A stretch of 64,000 nt of DNA from Bosea sp. 29B (GCF_902506165.1 NZ_LR733817.1:2263408-2327407), one strand, 5' to 3'; shown: positions 7,847-17,639, numbered from the stretch's first letter. Translations and numbers: made by a program. The notes: generated from the sequence alone by a model not told the origin.

Positions 7847-8815
7847 ATGTCTGCCGTGACCGACCAGTACGCCGCGCCGAGCGCGCCGGTGCGCAAGACC
7901 CCGATGGGGACCTTCGATCTCATCTTCCGCAATGCCAGCCTGCTGGCGGCGCTGTTCGTGCTGGTGCTGCTCGCCGGCATCATGCTCTCGATGGTCATCG
8001 GCGGCTGGCCTGCCTTCCGCGAATTCGGTTTCGGCTTCATCACCTCCAGCGTCTGGGACACCCAGAACGACCAATATGGTGCCTGGCCCGCCATCGTCGG
8101 CACCCTCTCGACCGCGTTGATCGCGCTCGTCGTCGGCGTCCCGCTCTCGCTGGGGATCGCCGTCTTCCTGACCCAGCTGGCGCCGCCCTGGTTCAAGCAG
8201 CCGGTCTCGACCGCGATCGAGTTGCTCGCCGCCGTGCCCTCGATCATCTACGGCATGTGGGGGCTGTTCGTCTTCGCGCCGCTGTTCGCGGCCTATGTCC
8301 AGATCCCGCTCTCGAACATCGTCGAGGGCATGCCGATCATCGGCACCGTTCTGTATTCGCGCTCGCCCTCGGGCCTGGGCATCCTGACCGCCGGGATCAT
8401 CCTGGCCTTCATGATCATCCCCTTCATCGCCTCGATCACCCGCGACATGCTCGACCAGATCCCGTCGGTGCTGCGCGAGAGCGCCTACGGCATCGGCGCG
8501 ACGACCTGGGAGGTCGTCCGCCACGTCCTGGTGCCGCAGGCCGGCGTTTCGATCATCGGCGCCGTCATGCTCGGCCTCGGCCGCGCGCTCGGCGAGACCA
8601 TGGCGGTGACCTTCGTCGTCGGCAACGCCAACCGGCTCTCGCCCTCGATCCTGGATCCCGGCTCGACCATCGCCTCGCGCATCGCCAACGAGTTCAACGA
8701 GGCGCTCGGCCTGCAGCTCAACTCGCTGATCGCGCTCGGTTGCATCCTGTTCTTCGTCACCTTCGTCGTCCTCGTCATCGCGCGCCTCCTGGTCGCGCGG
8801 GTGAAGCGCTACTGA
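7847..8815 (+). CDS. pstC: phosphate ABC transporter permease PstC
   Basis: This is one of the two inner-membrane permeases of the phosphate importer, 322 aa with about six transmembrane helices. The cytoplasmic coupling loop is [23 protein letters not shown], followed by [18 protein letters not shown], which is characteristic of PstC. A large periplasmic loop follows the first helix (region [18 protein letters not shown]). The start at 7847 has a GGAG element 8 nt upstream. It lies 113 nt after pstS and 14 nt before pstA. Confidence 0.94.
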   Translation: MSAVTDQYAAPSAPVRKTPMGTFDLIFRNASLLAALFVLVLLAGIMLSMVIGGWPAFREFGFGFITSSVWDTQNDQYGAWPAIVGTLSTALIALVVGVPLSLGIAVFLTQLAPPWFKQPVSTAIELLAAVPSIIYGMWGLFVFAPLFAAYVQIPLSNIVEGMPIIGTVLYSRSPSGLGILTAGIILAFMIIPFIASITRDMLDQIPSVLRESAYGIGATTWEVVRHVLVPQAGVSIIGAVMLGLGRALGETMAVTFVVGNANRLSPSILDPGSTIASRIANEFNEALGLQLNSLIALGCILFFVTFVVLVIARLLVARVKRY

Positions 8816-8829
8816 GCGGAGCTGGACCC

Positions 8830-9720
8830 ATGACCATGGCGACATCCACCAAGACCATGACCGCGCCGCATGTCGAATGGGGCCGCGTGCGCCCCGCGCG
8901 CCGCACCGCAGACCGGATGATGAAGATCATCGCGACGAGCTTCACCCTGATCGCGATCGTCGTGCTGTTCTGGATCCTCGGCATGCTGATCGTGAAAGGA
9001 TTGGGCGGGCTCTCCGCCTCGACCTTCACCCAGATCACGCCGGGGCCGGGCACGGAGGGTGGCGGCCTCGCCAACGCCATCGTCGGCTCGATCGTGCTGA
9101 CCTTCCTCGGTATTGCCGTGGCGACGCCGATCGGCGTGCTCGCCGGCACCTACCTGGCCGAATACGGCAAGGCCTCCAAGCTTGCCGAGCTCATCCGCTT
9201 CATCAACGACATCCTGCTCTCGGCGCCTTCGATCCTGATCGGCCTGTTCGTCTACGTGATCATGGTCGAGCCGTTCCGCGGTTATTCCGGCTGGGCTGGC
9301 GGCGTTGCTCTCGGCATAATCGCGATCCCGGTGATCGTGCGGACCACCGAGGACATGCTGCGCCTTGTTCCCGGCTCCCTGCGCGAGGCGGGCGCTGCGC
9401 TCGGCGCCCCGCCCTCCGTCGTCATCACCTCGGTGACCTGGCGGGCGGCGAAGTCGGGCATGGTCACCGGCATCTTGCTGGCCCTCGCCCGCATCGCCGG
9501 CGAGACTGCGCCGCTGATCTTCACGGCGCTCAACAATAATTTCTGGTTCTCGCCGAACCTCGTCGGCGGCGTCTCCAACCTGCCGGTGACGATCTATCAG
9601 TTCGCCTCCGCCCCTTACGAGAACTGGCAGCAGCTCGCCTGGGCGGGATCGCTGATCATCACCGTCTCAATCCTCGTGCTTTCCATCATCGCCCGGCGCA
9701 TCGTGCGCGGCGGCAAGTGA
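8830..9720 (+). CDS. pstA: phosphate ABC transporter permease PstA
   Basis: This is the second phosphate permease, 296 aa. It has about six helices, with the coupling-loop motif [19 protein letters not shown] followed by [20 protein letters not shown], as in PstA. The reading frame is open far upstream inside pstC. The ATG at 8830 ([18 protein letters not shown]) is chosen because a GGAG element precedes it and because the upstream frame is only the shadow of pstC. It is 14 nt downstream of pstC. Confidence 0.94.
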   Translation: MTMATSTKTMTAPHVEWGRVRPARRTADRMMKIIATSFTLIAIVVLFWILGMLIVKGLGGLSASTFTQITPGPGTEGGGLANAIVGSIVLTFLGIAVATPIGVLAGTYLAEYGKASKLAELIRFINDILLSAPSILIGLFVYVIMVEPFRGYSGWAGGVALGIIAIPVIVRTTEDMLRLVPGSLREAGAALGAPPSVVITSVTWRAAKSGMVTGILLALARIAGETAPLIFTALNNNFWFSPNLVGGVSNLPVTIYQFASAPYENWQQLAWAGSLIITVSILVLSIIARRIVRGGK

Positions 9721-9742
9721 TAAGCGTCCGATCGGAAGGACC

Positions 9743-10549
9743 ATGCAGATGCTTTCGACCCTTGAACTGAGCCCGCAGACGCTGGACGCCGAAGCTCCCG
9801 TTCGCATCGCCGTCAAGAACCTCGATTTCTACTACGGCGAGCACAAGGCGCTGAAGAACATCAACCTCGACTTCCGTGACCGGCACGTCACCGCGCTGAT
9901 CGGCCCGTCGGGCTGCGGCAAGTCGACCCTGCTGCGCATCTTCAACCGCATCTACTCGCTCTATCCCGAGCAGAAGGCGACCGGCGAGATCCTGCTCGAC
10001 GGCCGCAACATCATCTCCAACAATGTCGACGTGAACGAATTGCGCTCGCGCATCGGCATGGTCTTCCAGAAGCCGACGCCGTTCCCGATGTCGATCTACG
10101 ACAACGTCGCCTTCGGCATCCGCCTCTACGAGAAGCCGCCGAAGTCGGAGCTCGACGACCGCGTCGAGGGCGCGCTGCGCCGTGCCGCCCTCTGGGACGA
10201 GGTCAAGGACAAGCTGAAGAGCTCCGGCATGGGCCTCTCCGGCGGCCAGCAGCAGCGCCTGTGCATCGCGCGCACCATCGCGCAGAAGCCCGAGGTCATC
10301 CTGTTCGACGAGCCGACCTCGGCGCTCGACCCGATCTCGACCGGCAAGATCGAGGACCTGCTCGAGCAGCTGAAGAGCGACTTCACCATCGTCATCGTCA
10401 CCCACAACATGCAGCAGGCGGCGCGCATCTCGCAGTACACCGCCTTCATGTACCTTGGCGAGGTGATCGAGTTCGACGCCACCAACAACATCTTCATGAA
10501 CCCGCATAAGAAGCAGACGCAGGACTACGTCACCGGCCGTTTCGGTTGA
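9743..10549 (+). CDS. pstB: phosphate ABC transporter ATP-binding protein PstB
   Basis: This is the ATPase of the phosphate importer, 268 aa. It has Walker [10 protein letters not shown] (about 54-62), Q-loop [19 protein letters not shown] typical of PstB, signature [13 protein letters not shown], Walker [13 protein letters not shown] and switch [10 protein letters not shown]. An N-terminal extension of about 25 residues precedes the cassette. The AAGGA element 6 nt upstream supports the ATG at 9743. It lies between pstA and phoU in the same transcript. Confidence 0.96.
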   Translation: MQMLSTLELSPQTLDAEAPVRIAVKNLDFYYGEHKALKNINLDFRDRHVTALIGPSGCGKSTLLRIFNRIYSLYPEQKATGEILLDGRNIISNNVDVNELRSRIGMVFQKPTPFPMSIYDNVAFGIRLYEKPPKSELDDRVEGALRRAALWDEVKDKLKSSGMGLSGGQQQRLCIARTIAQKPEVILFDEPTSALDPISTGKIEDLLEQLKSDFTIVIVTHNMQQAARISQYTAFMYLGEVIEFDATNNIFMNPHKKQTQDYVTGRFG

Positions 10550-10586
10550 CATTCCGAAGCGTCGGCAAGCCCCAAGGATACGCCCC

Positions 10587-11309
10587 ATGTCCGACCATAT
10601 CGTCCGCTCCTACGACGCCGATCTCGAAGGGCTGCGCCGCAGCCTCGCCGAGATGGGCGGCATGTCCGAGCGCATGCTCGGCGACTCCACCGTGGCGCTG
10701 GTGCGCCGCGACACCGCGCTCGCCCAGAAGATCATCAGCGCCGACCAGCGCCTCGACAATCTCCAGCGCGAGGTCGAGGAAAAGGCGGTGCTGACCATCG
10801 CCCGCCGCCAGCCGCTGGCGAACGACCTGCGCGAGCTGATCTCGGCGATCCGCATCGCCGCCGACATCGAGCGTGTCGGCGACCTCGCCAAGAACATCGC
10901 CAAGCGCGCCGTCGCGATCTCCGGCCAGTTCTCGCCGCCGCATCGCGCCGTGGTCGGCCTCGAGCATATGAGCCGCCTGGTTCAGGCCCAGCTCAAGGAC
11001 GTGCTCGACGCTTATGCCGCTAGCAACGAGCAGAAGGCGATGGATGTCTGGCGCCGCGACGACGAGATCGACGCGCTCTACACCTCGCTGTTCCGCGAGC
11101 TCCTGACCTATATGATGGAAGATCCGCGCAACATCACCTTCTGCACGCACCTCCTGTTCTGCGCCAAGAATGTCGAGCGCATCGGCGATCACACCACCAA
11201 CATCGCCGAGACCATCCACTACCTCGTCACCGGCCAGTCCATGGACGAAACCCGGCCGAAGCTCGACACCACCAACATCCTCGTCGACCTGCCGGCAGCC
11301 AATGGCTGA
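10587..11309 (+). CDS. phoU: phosphate signalling protein PhoU
   Basis: This is the negative regulator of the Pho response, linking PstB to PhoR; 240 aa, all-helical. Two PhoU repeats carry the metal-binding signatures RIAADIERVGDLAKNIAKR (first) and CAKNVERIGDHTTNIAE (second), each with the E/DxxxD pattern of the family. It lies 37 nt after pstB and 27 nt before phoB. The length and both repeats are complete. Confidence 0.95.
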   Translation: MSDHIVRSYDADLEGLRRSLAEMGGMSERMLGDSTVALVRRDTALAQKIISADQRLDNLQREVEEKAVLTIARRQPLANDLRELISAIRIAADIERVGDLAKNIAKRAVAISGQFSPPHRAVVGLEHMSRLVQAQLKDVLDAYAASNEQKAMDVWRRDDEIDALYTSLFRELLTYMMEDPRNITFCTHLLFCAKNVERIGDHTTNIAETIHYLVTGQSMDETRPKLDTTNILVDLPAANG

Positions 11310-11336
11310 ACTGGCGGGGCTTGAACGGACCCTGAC

Positions 11337-12035
11337 ATGCCCGCACGCATCCTGATCGTCGAGGACGAGGAGCCGCTCACCCTGCTGCTGCGCTACAATC
11401 TTGAGGCCGAGGGCTTCGAGGTCGACAGCGTGGCGCGCGGTGACGACGCCGAATTGCATCTGCGCGACCATACGCCCGATCTCGTCCTGCTCGACTGGAT
11501 GCTGCCCGGCCTCTCCGGCATTGAGCTCTGCCGGCGCCTGCGCACGCGCCGCGACACCGAGCGCGTGCCGATCATCATGCTGACGGCCCGCGGCGAGGAG
11601 ACCGAGCGCGTGCGCGGCCTTGCCACCGGCGCCGACGACTATGTCGTCAAGCCCTTCTCGCTGCCCGAGCTGATCGCCCGCATCCAGGCGCTGCTGCGCC
11701 GTGCCAAGCCCGGCCACGTTGCCGGCTTACTTGCTGCCGGCGATCTCGAACTCGACCGCACCACCCGCCGTGTCCGCCGTGCCGGGGCCGAGCTGCATCT
11801 CGGACCGACCGAGTTCCGCCTGCTCGAGTTCCTGATGCAGGCGCCGGGCCGGGTCTATTCCCGGGCGCAATTGCTCGACGCCGTCTGGGGCCGCGACGTC
11901 TATATCGACGAGCGCACCGTCGACGTTCATGTCGGGCGCCTGCGCAAGGCGATCACGCCCGCCAATGCCAAGGACCCGCTGCGCACGGTGCGCGGCGCCG
12001 GCTATGCCTTCGACGAGACTTTTGCGCGAAGTTGA
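11337..12035 (+). CDS. phoB: phosphate regulon response regulator PhoB
   Basis: This OmpR-type response regulator has 232 aa. The receiver domain carries the acidic pocket VEDEE (about 8-12), phospho-acceptor Asp at LLDWMLPG (Asp53), the Thr in LTARG and the Lys in VVKPFS. The C-terminal winged helix has GPTEFRLLEFLMQAPGRVYSR, RTVDVHVGRLRKAI and RGAGYAF. It is the partner of PhoR and binds Pho boxes such as 6637-6654. Its stop is only 9 nt from the stop of the convergent YnfA-like gene. Confidence 0.95.
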   Translation: MPARILIVEDEEPLTLLLRYNLEAEGFEVDSVARGDDAELHLRDHTPDLVLLDWMLPGLSGIELCRRLRTRRDTERVPIIMLTARGEETERVRGLATGADDYVVKPFSLPELIARIQALLRRAKPGHVAGLLAAGDLELDRTTRRVRRAGAELHLGPTEFRLLEFLMQAPGRVYSRAQLLDAVWGRDVYIDERTVDVHVGRLRKAITPANAKDPLRTVRGAGYAFDETFARS

Positions 12036-12044
12036 GCGCTTCTG

Positions 12045-12365
12045 TCAGCGCGGCGCGGCGACGATCACCGCCGCGCCGGCGAGGCAGAGCGCGGCGCCGG
12101 CCAGGTCGTAGTGGTCGGGCGCGATCTTCTCGACCAGCGCCATCCAGGCCAGCGACGCCACAATATAGACGCCGCCATAGGCGGCGAAGGCGCGCCCGGC
12201 GGCTGGATTGTCGAGCAGGGTCAGCAGCCAGGCGAAAGCCGCGAGCGATCCCAGGCCCGGCAGCAGCCACCAGACCGGCTTGCCGAGCTTGAGCCAGGCC
12301 CAGAAGGCGTAGCAGCCGGCGATCTCCGCCAGCGCCGCGCCTGCGTAGGTCGCGAATGTCGCCAT
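12045..12365 (-). CDS. YnfA/UPF0060 family small membrane protein
   Basis: This 106-aa protein has four predicted transmembrane helices and the family pattern [25 protein letters not shown] near the N terminus. It continues with [21 protein letters not shown] and, at the end, [16 protein letters not shown]. The UPF0060 family belongs to the small-multidrug-resistance fold; transport activity has been reported for some members but the physiological substrate is unclear. It is convergent with phoB and 8 nt downstream of the Nudix gene, so probably co-transcribed with it. Confidence 0.88.
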   Translation of the reverse strand: MATFATYAGAALAEIAGCYAFWAWLKLGKPVWWLLPGLGSLAAFAWLLTLLDNPAAGRAFAAYGGVYIVASLAWMALVEKIAPDHYDLAGAALCLAGAAVIVAAPR

Positions 12366-12373
12366 GCTGATGC

Positions 12374-12799
12374 CTACGCTTCCGGCCCGAAAGCCGCGGC
12401 CAGCCGGGCGAAGACCGGGCGATAGGCCTCCGATGCCAGCGGGGTCAGCGATCGGACCTGATCGAAGGTGAACCAGCGGATCTCGTTATGCTCGTCATTG
12501 CTGATCCTGGGCTCGCCGCCGGTCCATTCGATGACCGCGAACAGATGCCAGAGTGCGGGCGTGACGCCATCCGTCTCGGTCGTCTCGATCGTCTCGAAAC
12601 GGCGGAAGACCGTCGTCGTGACGCCGAGCTCTTCCTGCAGCTCGCGGACGAGGGCGGCCTCGACGGCCTCGCTTGGCTCGACATGGCCGCCGATCGTATC
12701 CCAGCAGGAGGGGCGGTTCCGGCGGTGCGGAGCCCGCAAGCCCAACAGGAGCTGCCCATCCCGGATCGGCAGCGCGCAGGCATATTCGACAGGACCCAT
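12374..12799 (-). CDS. Nudix hydrolase
   Basis: This 141-aa protein has a perfect Nudix box (Gx5Ex7REUxEExGU), starting at GHVEPSE and ending RELQEELGV, at about residues 33-55. It should hydrolyse a nucleoside diphosphate linked to another moiety, with divalent metal bound by the box glutamates; the substrate is unknown. The frame continues upstream, but the ATG at 12799 ([16 protein letters not shown]) has a strong AAGGAGAGAGC ribosome binding site and is the clear start. It is divergent from the small membrane protein at 12872. Confidence 0.88.
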   Translation of the reverse strand: MGPVEYACALPIRDGQLLLGLRAPHRRNRPSCWDTIGGHVEPSEAVEAALVRELQEELGVTTTVFRRFETIETTETDGVTPALWHLFAVIEWTGGEPRISNDEHNEIRWFTFDQVRSLTPLASEAYRPVFARLAAAFGPEA

Positions 12800-12871
12800 G
12801 CTCTCTCCTTGCCGTTTGGCGTTCGGTTGCATCGGCTGGACGACGATGCGCGGTTCCCGCAGATTGCCTTC

Positions 12872-13189
12872 ATGCGCTTCACCAAATGGGACTATATCGC
12901 CTTTCCCTTTCTCGCCGCGCTGTTGATCGGCGTCGGCTATGGCGCGCTCCGCCTGGTCGGCTTCTTCGGTCTCGGCATACTCGGCCTGGTCATCGCGTTC
13001 ATCACGGTGCGGATGGATCTGGAAGGGGATGGCGGTCCCGAGCAGTTCAAGGCCAGGGACCACATGTCGCGGGCCGAGAAGGCCGCTGATCAAGCCGAGA
13101 AGGCCTCGCGCCTGCAGCCGCTCTTCGTGGCGCAGGTCGTCGCGGCGGGCTTCGTCATCCTGGGCTTCGGATTTCACTTCCTGCTTTGA
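12872..13189 (+). CDS. small hypothetical membrane protein
   Basis: This is a 105-aa protein with two hydrophobic segments near the N terminus (FPFLAALLIGVGYGALRLVG and FFGLGILGLVIAFITV), a charged cytoplasmic stretch (about 47-80) and a C-terminal hydrophobic tail (VAQVVAAGFVILGFGFHFLL). I do not recognise a family. The frame is open further upstream across the divergent Nudix gene, but the ATG at 12872 starts directly before the first helix. A bidirectional terminator follows. Confidence 0.6.
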   Translation: MRFTKWDYIAFPFLAALLIGVGYGALRLVGFFGLGILGLVIAFITVRMDLEGDGGPEQFKARDHMSRAEKAADQAEKASRLQPLFVAQVVAAGFVILGFGFHFLL

Positions 13190-13212
13190 CACAGGAACTG
13201 CCTCGACAACGA

Positions 13213-13236
13213 AAAGCCGGCCTTTCGGCCGGCTTT
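13213..13236. terminator. bidirectional intrinsic terminator
   Basis: The arms AAAGCCGGCC (13213-13222) and GGCCGGCTTT (13227-13236) with loop TTTC are symmetric, so they give A/T flanks on both strands. It lies between the convergent small membrane protein (stop 13189) and gcrA (stop 13265). Confidence 0.85.
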
Positions 13237-13264
13237 CATGGTCGTGCCACTCAGTTCCGAGCGC

Positions 13265-13813
13265 TCAGGCGCGGATGGGCTTGCGGTCGCGGCGCCGGTC
13301 GGCTGCCGGCTGGTAGGCGATCCGGGCGTGATAGGTGCAATAGGGCATGCCGGTCGCGCTGCGGCCGCCGCAGAAGCGGAACTCCGGCGTGGTCGGGTCG
13401 CCCATCGGCCAGCGGCACATATATTCGCGCAGATCCATGATCGTGACCCGCTCGGAGAACGGCACGACCACGTCCTCGGCCGGCGCCGGAGCGCGTTCGA
13501 CCTGTGCTTCGGCCGCGATCTCGGGCGCGAACTGCGGGGCCAGCGCGGTGTTGCCGCGAGTCAGCCCAGAGCCACCGTTCTGATGGCCGGCCGGGTGGCT
13601 CGGTGGGCGGGCCGCTGGCTTGCGCGGGCGCGGCGTGGCCGAGCCGGGGCTCTTGGCCCGGCCGGACAAGCCGAGACGGTGAACCTTCCCGATGACGGCG
13701 TTGCGCGTGACGCTGCCGAGCTCGGCAGCGATCTGGCTTGCGCTCAGGCCGTCATTCCAGAGCTTCTTGAGCAGTTCGACGCGTTCGTCGGTCCAGGCTC
13801 CGGCTTCGGTCAT
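13265..13813 (-). CDS. gcrA: GcrA cell cycle regulator
   Basis: This 182-aa protein is a GcrA-type regulator, which works with sigma70 at methylated GANTC promoters to control S-phase genes in alphaproteobacteria. The conserved N-terminal DNA-binding helix set reads WTDERVELLKKLWNDGLSAS, then QIAAELGSVTRNAVIGKVHR and LGL. The C-terminal sigma-interacting module contains LREYMCRWPMGDP, then FRFCGGRSATGMPYCTYHARIAY. The middle is Pro/Arg-rich and low in complexity. The ATG at 13813 (MTEAGAWTDER) matches the usual family start; an in-frame upstream extension of 90 codons is not expected. Confidence 0.92.
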   Translation of the reverse strand: MTEAGAWTDERVELLKKLWNDGLSASQIAAELGSVTRNAVIGKVHRLGLSGRAKSPGSATPRPRKPAARPPSHPAGHQNGGSGLTRGNTALAPQFAPEIAAEAQVERAPAPAEDVVVPFSERVTIMDLREYMCRWPMGDPTTPEFRFCGGRSATGMPYCTYHARIAYQPAADRRRDRKPIRA

Positions 13814-14106
13814 GGGGTTGCACCTGTCTTCGTCATGCTTCGCCAGCGGGCCGGCGAGGCATAGGGAGAGATCATGGCGGAATCCGATACCGGCAGCGTC
13901 CGTTACAAAACGGAAGCCGTTACGCCCGGAACTGACGATACAGGAGACGCCGCACGAGATGTCGTATCTGACGAAGAGGACCATACAAGATGGCCTGACT
14001 CGGCCACAAGAGTCGCCGAATCGTAATTCGGCTTTTCCCCAGCCAATCGCCGCAGACGGCCGGACAGTGAGTCTATTCGGCAACGCTGCCGCGAGGTCAG
14101 CCGGAA

Positions 14107-14135
14107 TTGACAGGGCCGGGCCGGTTTTGCATAGT
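14107..14135 (+). promoter_or_regulatory. putative sigma70 promoter of argD-argF-hslO
   Basis: TTGACA (14107-14112), a 17-bp spacer and CATAGT (14130-14135) give an excellent -35 and an acceptable -10. Transcription would start near 14142, leaving an untranslated leader of about 215 nt before argD. It is the best promoter-like sequence in the 545-bp gap between gcrA and argD, in which I see no convincing gene. Confidence 0.55.
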
Positions 14136-14146
14136 CACCCGACGCA

Positions 14147-14176
14147 GCCGCCCCCAAGGGCGGCGCTTATGTTTTT
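14147..14176 (+). promoter_or_regulatory. argD leader hairpin with T-tract, possible attenuator
   Basis: The hairpin GCCGCCC/GGGCGGC (14147-14153 with 14158-14164, loop CCAA) is followed after 7 nt by five T (14172-14176). It sits within the first 25-35 nt of the predicted argD transcript. It could be an attenuator, or a terminator for a transcript from further upstream; neither is proven. Confidence 0.4.
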
Positions 14177-14358
14177 GAGCGATCGGGATTTTCCTTTGAT
14201 GCGGCTTGACGCGCGACGAGACGGCGGGAGCGGCCAGCGACGATAATGTCGCCGGCGGGTCGCATCGTGCCGGCATCATGCCGCCTTGCGTCCCACCCTG
14301 CCGTTCCCGGCCCGAGATTCCGCGCTACCTTCCTGTCTCGCCGCAAGGATTTTGCTCC

Positions 14359-15570
14359 ATGAGCACCGTTTCCGCTTCTTCCGTTCTCCTGCCGACCTAT
14401 GCCCGCGCCCCGATCGCGCTCGAGCGTGGCGAGGGCGCCTGGGCGATCACCGCCGATGGCACCCGCTATCTCGATTTCGGCGCCGGCATCGCCGTCAATT
14501 CGCTCGGCCACGCCCATCCGCATCTGGTCGAGGCGCTGACCCAGCAGGCGCAGCGCATCTGGCACACCTCCAACCTCTACACGATGCCCGAGGGCGAGAA
14601 GCTCGCCCGCCGGCTCTGCGAGGCGACCTTCGCTGAACGCGTTTTCTTCACCAATTCGGGCGCCGAGGCGAACGAGTGCGCGATCAAGATGGCGCGCAAG
14701 TACCACGCCGCGAAGGGCCATCCCGAGCGCTTCCGGGTCGTCACCTTCGAGGGCGCCTTCCATGGCCGCACGCTCGCGACCATCGCCGCCGGTGGCCAGC
14801 AGAAATACATCGACGGCTTCGGCCCAAAGGTCGACGGCTTCGACCAGGTGCCGTTCGACGACGAGGCGGCGCTGAAGGCCGCGATCGGGCCGGAGACCGC
14901 CGCGCTGATGATCGAGCCGATCCAGGGCGAGGGCGGCCTGCGCTCGGTGCCGATGCGTGTCCTCAAGCAGCTCCGCGAGCTCTGTGACGAGCACGGGCTG
15001 ATGCTGATCTTCGACGAGATCCAGACCGGCGTCGGCCGCACCGGCAAGTTCTTCGCCTATGAGCATTACGGTGTCGCCCCCGACATCATGTCGATCGCCA
15101 AGGGCATTGGCGGCGGCTTCCCGATGGGCGCGTGCCTCGCCACCGAGGAGGCGGCGTCGGGCATGACGCTGGGCACGCATGGCACCACCTTCGGCGGCAA
15201 TCCGCTCGCCATGGCGGTCGGCAATGCCGTGCTCGACGTCATCCTGGCTGATGGTTTCCTCGACCATGTCCAGAAGACGGCCTTGCGCCTGCGCCAGTCG
15301 CTGGCCCAGCTCAAGGATCAGCATCCTCAGGTGATCGAGGAGATCCGCGGCGAGGGGCTGATGCTCGGCCTCAAGCTCAAGACCCCGAACACCGATTTCG
15401 TCGCGCAGGCGCGGGCCGCCGGCCTGCTCGTGGTCGCCGCCGGCGACAATGTCGTGCGCCTGCTGCCGCCCTTGATCATCGGCGAGAGCGAAGTGGCCGC
15501 GGCGGTGGCGCGGCTCGACAAGGCGGCTGGCGCGGTCGAGGCGGAGTTCGCCCGGCCGGCGGCGGAGTGA
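14359..15570 (+). CDS. argD: acetylornithine aminotransferase
   Basis: This is a PLP-dependent class III aminotransferase of 403 aa for step 4 of arginine biosynthesis (N-acetylglutamate semialdehyde to N-acetylornithine); the family often also serves as succinyldiaminopimelate aminotransferase. Seen are the PLP-phosphate site [18 protein letters not shown], the Asp in [20 protein letters not shown], and the Schiff-base Lys in [14 protein letters not shown]. The ATG at 14359 ([18 protein letters not shown]) follows a CAAGGA element; the open frame before it has no family similarity. It overlaps the argF start region. Confidence 0.95.
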   Translation: MSTVSASSVLLPTYARAPIALERGEGAWAITADGTRYLDFGAGIAVNSLGHAHPHLVEALTQQAQRIWHTSNLYTMPEGEKLARRLCEATFAERVFFTNSGAEANECAIKMARKYHAAKGHPERFRVVTFEGAFHGRTLATIAAGGQQKYIDGFGPKVDGFDQVPFDDEAALKAAIGPETAALMIEPIQGEGGLRSVPMRVLKQLRELCDEHGLMLIFDEIQTGVGRTGKFFAYEHYGVAPDIMSIAKGIGGGFPMGACLATEEAASGMTLGTHGTTFGGNPLAMAVGNAVLDVILADGFLDHVQKTALRLRQSLAQLKDQHPQVIEEIRGEGLMLGLKLKTPNTDFVAQARAAGLLVVAAGDNVVRLLPPLIIGESEVAAAVARLDKAAGAVEAEFARPAAE

Positions 15571-15572
15571 GC

Positions 15573-16502
15573 ATGATGTCTGCGACGCGTCACTTTCTCG
15601 ATCTCTCTGATTTTTCGGCCGGAGAACTCCGCGCCATCCTCAAGGCCGGCGAGGACATCAAGGCCCGCCGGCGCACGCCCGCCGCCGCCGGCGACCGCCT
15701 GCTCGAAGGCAAGGTCATTGCCATGATCTTCGAGCAGCCTTCGCTGCGGACGCGCGTCTCCTTCGACGTCGGCATCCGCGAGCTCGGCGGCTCGCCAATG
15801 ATGGTGACCGGCCAGGAGATCGAGCTTGGCGAGCGCGAGACCATCGCCGACACCGCCCGCGTGCTGTCGCGCTATGTCGACGCGATCATGATCCGCATGC
15901 TCGACCACGACGCCGTGGTCGAGATGGCGCAATACGCCACCGTGCCGGTGATCAACGGCCTGACCAAGCGCCAGCATCCCTGCCAGGTCATGGCCGATGT
16001 CATGACCTTCGAGGAGCGCAAGGGCTCGATCAAGGGCAAGCGCATCGCCTGGACCGGCGACACCAACAATGTGCTGACCTCCTGGGTCCATGCGGCCGGG
16101 CGGCTCGATTTCGAGCTCGCCATCGCGACGCCCGAAGAGCTCGCACCCCCGCCGGCGCTGCTCGACTGGGCCCGCGACCAGGGCGCCAGGCTGCAACTGA
16201 CCAGCCGACCCGAAGCTGCGGTCGAGGGCGCCGACTGCGTCATCACCGATTGCTGGGTCTCGATGGGCGACCAGGAAGGCACGCGCCACAACCTGCTGCG
16301 GCCCTACCAGGTCGATGAGCGCCTGCTCGGCCGTGCCGAGAAGGATGCGATCTTCATGCACTGCCTGCCGGCTTCGCGCGGCGAGGAAGTGACCGACCAG
16401 GTCATGGACGGCCCGCAATCGGCTGTCTTCGACGAGGCCGAGAACCGGCTGCATGCCCAGAAGGGCATCCTGGCCTGGTGCTTCGGCGGAGTGGCGGCCT
16501 GA
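15573..16502 (+). CDS. argF: ornithine carbamoyltransferase
   Basis: This enzyme, 309 aa, forms citrulline from ornithine and carbamoyl phosphate in the cytoplasm. The carbamoyl-phosphate loop appears as [11 protein letters not shown] (a variant of STRTR), with HPCQ in [12 protein letters not shown] and the ornithine site [11 protein letters not shown] near the C terminus. The start ATG at 15573 lies just past the argD stop with a GGAG element 5 nt upstream; a GTG at 15567 overlapping argD is a weaker alternative. Its stop overlaps the hslO ATG (TGATG), so the three genes are translationally coupled. Confidence 0.95.
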   Translation: MMSATRHFLDLSDFSAGELRAILKAGEDIKARRRTPAAAGDRLLEGKVIAMIFEQPSLRTRVSFDVGIRELGGSPMMVTGQEIELGERETIADTARVLSRYVDAIMIRMLDHDAVVEMAQYATVPVINGLTKRQHPCQVMADVMTFEERKGSIKGKRIAWTGDTNNVLTSWVHAAGRLDFELAIATPEELAPPPALLDWARDQGARLQLTSRPEAAVEGADCVITDCWVSMGDQEGTRHNLLRPYQVDERLLGRAEKDAIFMHCLPASRGEEVTDQVMDGPQSAVFDEAENRLHAQKGILAWCFGGVAA

Positions 16503-17500
16503 TGGCGGAAGGTTCGCCCGCGGGCGCGCCCGACGATCGGGTGTTGCCCTTCGCCGTGCCTGATCTCGACGTGCGCGGCCGGGTCGTCAGGCTCGGACCC
16601 TCGCTCGACCGGATCCTCGCGCGGCATCATTATCCCGAGCCCGTTGCGCGCGTCCTCGCCGAGGCCGCGGCGCTCGCCGTCATGCTCGGCACCACGCTGA
16701 AGGGCGAAGGCCGCTTTCAACTGCAGACCAAGAGCGATGGGCCGGTGTCGATGCTGGTCGTCGACTTCAACGCACCCGACTGCTACCGCGCCATGGCCCG
16801 CTACGATGCCGATCAGCTGGCGGCCGCGATCGACTCAAACGCGATCTCGACCGGCGACCTGCTTGGCAAGGGCCACCTCGCCATGACCGTCGACCAGGGC
16901 AGCGAGGCGACGCGCTATCAGGGTGTCGTTGCGCTCGACGGGCAGAGCCTGGAAGAAGCTGGCCACCAGTATTTCCGCCAGTCCGAGCAGATCCCGAGCC
17001 GTATCCGCCTCGGCGTCGGCTCGGTCCTGACCGGCGCCGGCCTCGCCTGGCGCGCCGGCGGGCTGATCGTGCAGTTCATGCCGAACTCGCCCGAGCGCAT
17101 GCGCGCCGCCGACCTCCACCCTGGCGATGCGCCCGAGGGCCATGAGATTCTCGCCGCCGGCGACGATGACGGCGTTAGCGACGACGCCTGGACCGAGGCG
17201 CGCTCGCTGGTCGAGACAATCGAGCATCACGAACTGCTCGATCCGCTGCTGGAAAGCGAGCAGTTGCTCTACCGACTCTTCCATGAGCGCGGCGCCCATG
17301 TCTTCGAGACCGTTGCGGTGCACGAGGCCTGCCGCTGCTCGCGCGAGCGCGTGCTCGGCATGCTCAAGGGTTTTTCGGCCGACGACCGCAAGGCGATGAT
17401 CGCCGATGACGGGACGCTAGGCGTCACCTGCGAGTTCTGCTCGCGCCGCTACAATTTCGACCCGGCCGAGGTCGAGGCGGAGATCTCGGCGGGGGAGTGA
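16502..17500 (+). CDS. hslO: Hsp33 redox-regulated chaperone
   Basis: This 332-aa holdase chaperone is activated by oxidation. The C-terminal zinc switch shows both cysteine pairs, CRC in HEACRCSRERVLGML and CEFC in GVTCEFCSRRYNF. The N-terminal Hsp33 core carries FQLQTKSDGPVSMLVVDF. The length is somewhat above the E. coli protein (292) because of an N-terminal extension. The ATG at 16502 overlaps the argF stop codon, so expression is tied to the arginine genes; this argF-hslO pairing is common in Rhizobiales. Confidence 0.94.
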   Translation: MAEGSPAGAPDDRVLPFAVPDLDVRGRVVRLGPSLDRILARHHYPEPVARVLAEAAALAVMLGTTLKGEGRFQLQTKSDGPVSMLVVDFNAPDCYRAMARYDADQLAAAIDSNAISTGDLLGKGHLAMTVDQGSEATRYQGVVALDGQSLEEAGHQYFRQSEQIPSRIRLGVGSVLTGAGLAWRAGGLIVQFMPNSPERMRAADLHPGDAPEGHEILAAGDDDGVSDDAWTEARSLVETIEHHELLDPLLESEQLLYRLFHERGAHVFETVAVHEACRCSRERVLGMLKGFSADDRKAMIADDGTLGVTCEFCSRRYNFDPAEVEAEISAGE

Positions 17501-17509
17501 ATCTCGCAC

Positions 17510-17628
17510 GTCATGCTCGGGCTTGACCCGAGCATCTCAGGATCCGAGCATCTCAGGCCGGAGAAGGCGCAGGTCGGTGCCTTCTCGTCAGGAGATTCTC
17601 GGGTCTGCGCTTCGCTTCGCCCGAGAAT
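17510..17628. repeat. palindromic repeat cluster between hslO and argE
   Basis: Three adjacent inverted repeats fill the convergent gap: ATGCTCGGG/CCCGAGCAT (17513-17535), GAGAAGGC/GCCTTCTC (17561-17586) and ATTCTCGGG/CCCGAGAAT (17595-17628). The first belongs to the same family as the hairpin at 51517-51539 (both read GTCATG-TCGGGCTTG-CCCG-CATC). They are likely dispersed REP-like elements that also act as bidirectional terminators. Confidence 0.65.
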
Positions 17629-17639
17629 GACGGCGTTGT

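Noticed and set aside
8257..8829. Very long version of PstA beginning inside pstC
   Set aside because: The extra 191 residues are an out-of-frame reading of pstC; the ATG at 8830 has an SD and the family N terminus.
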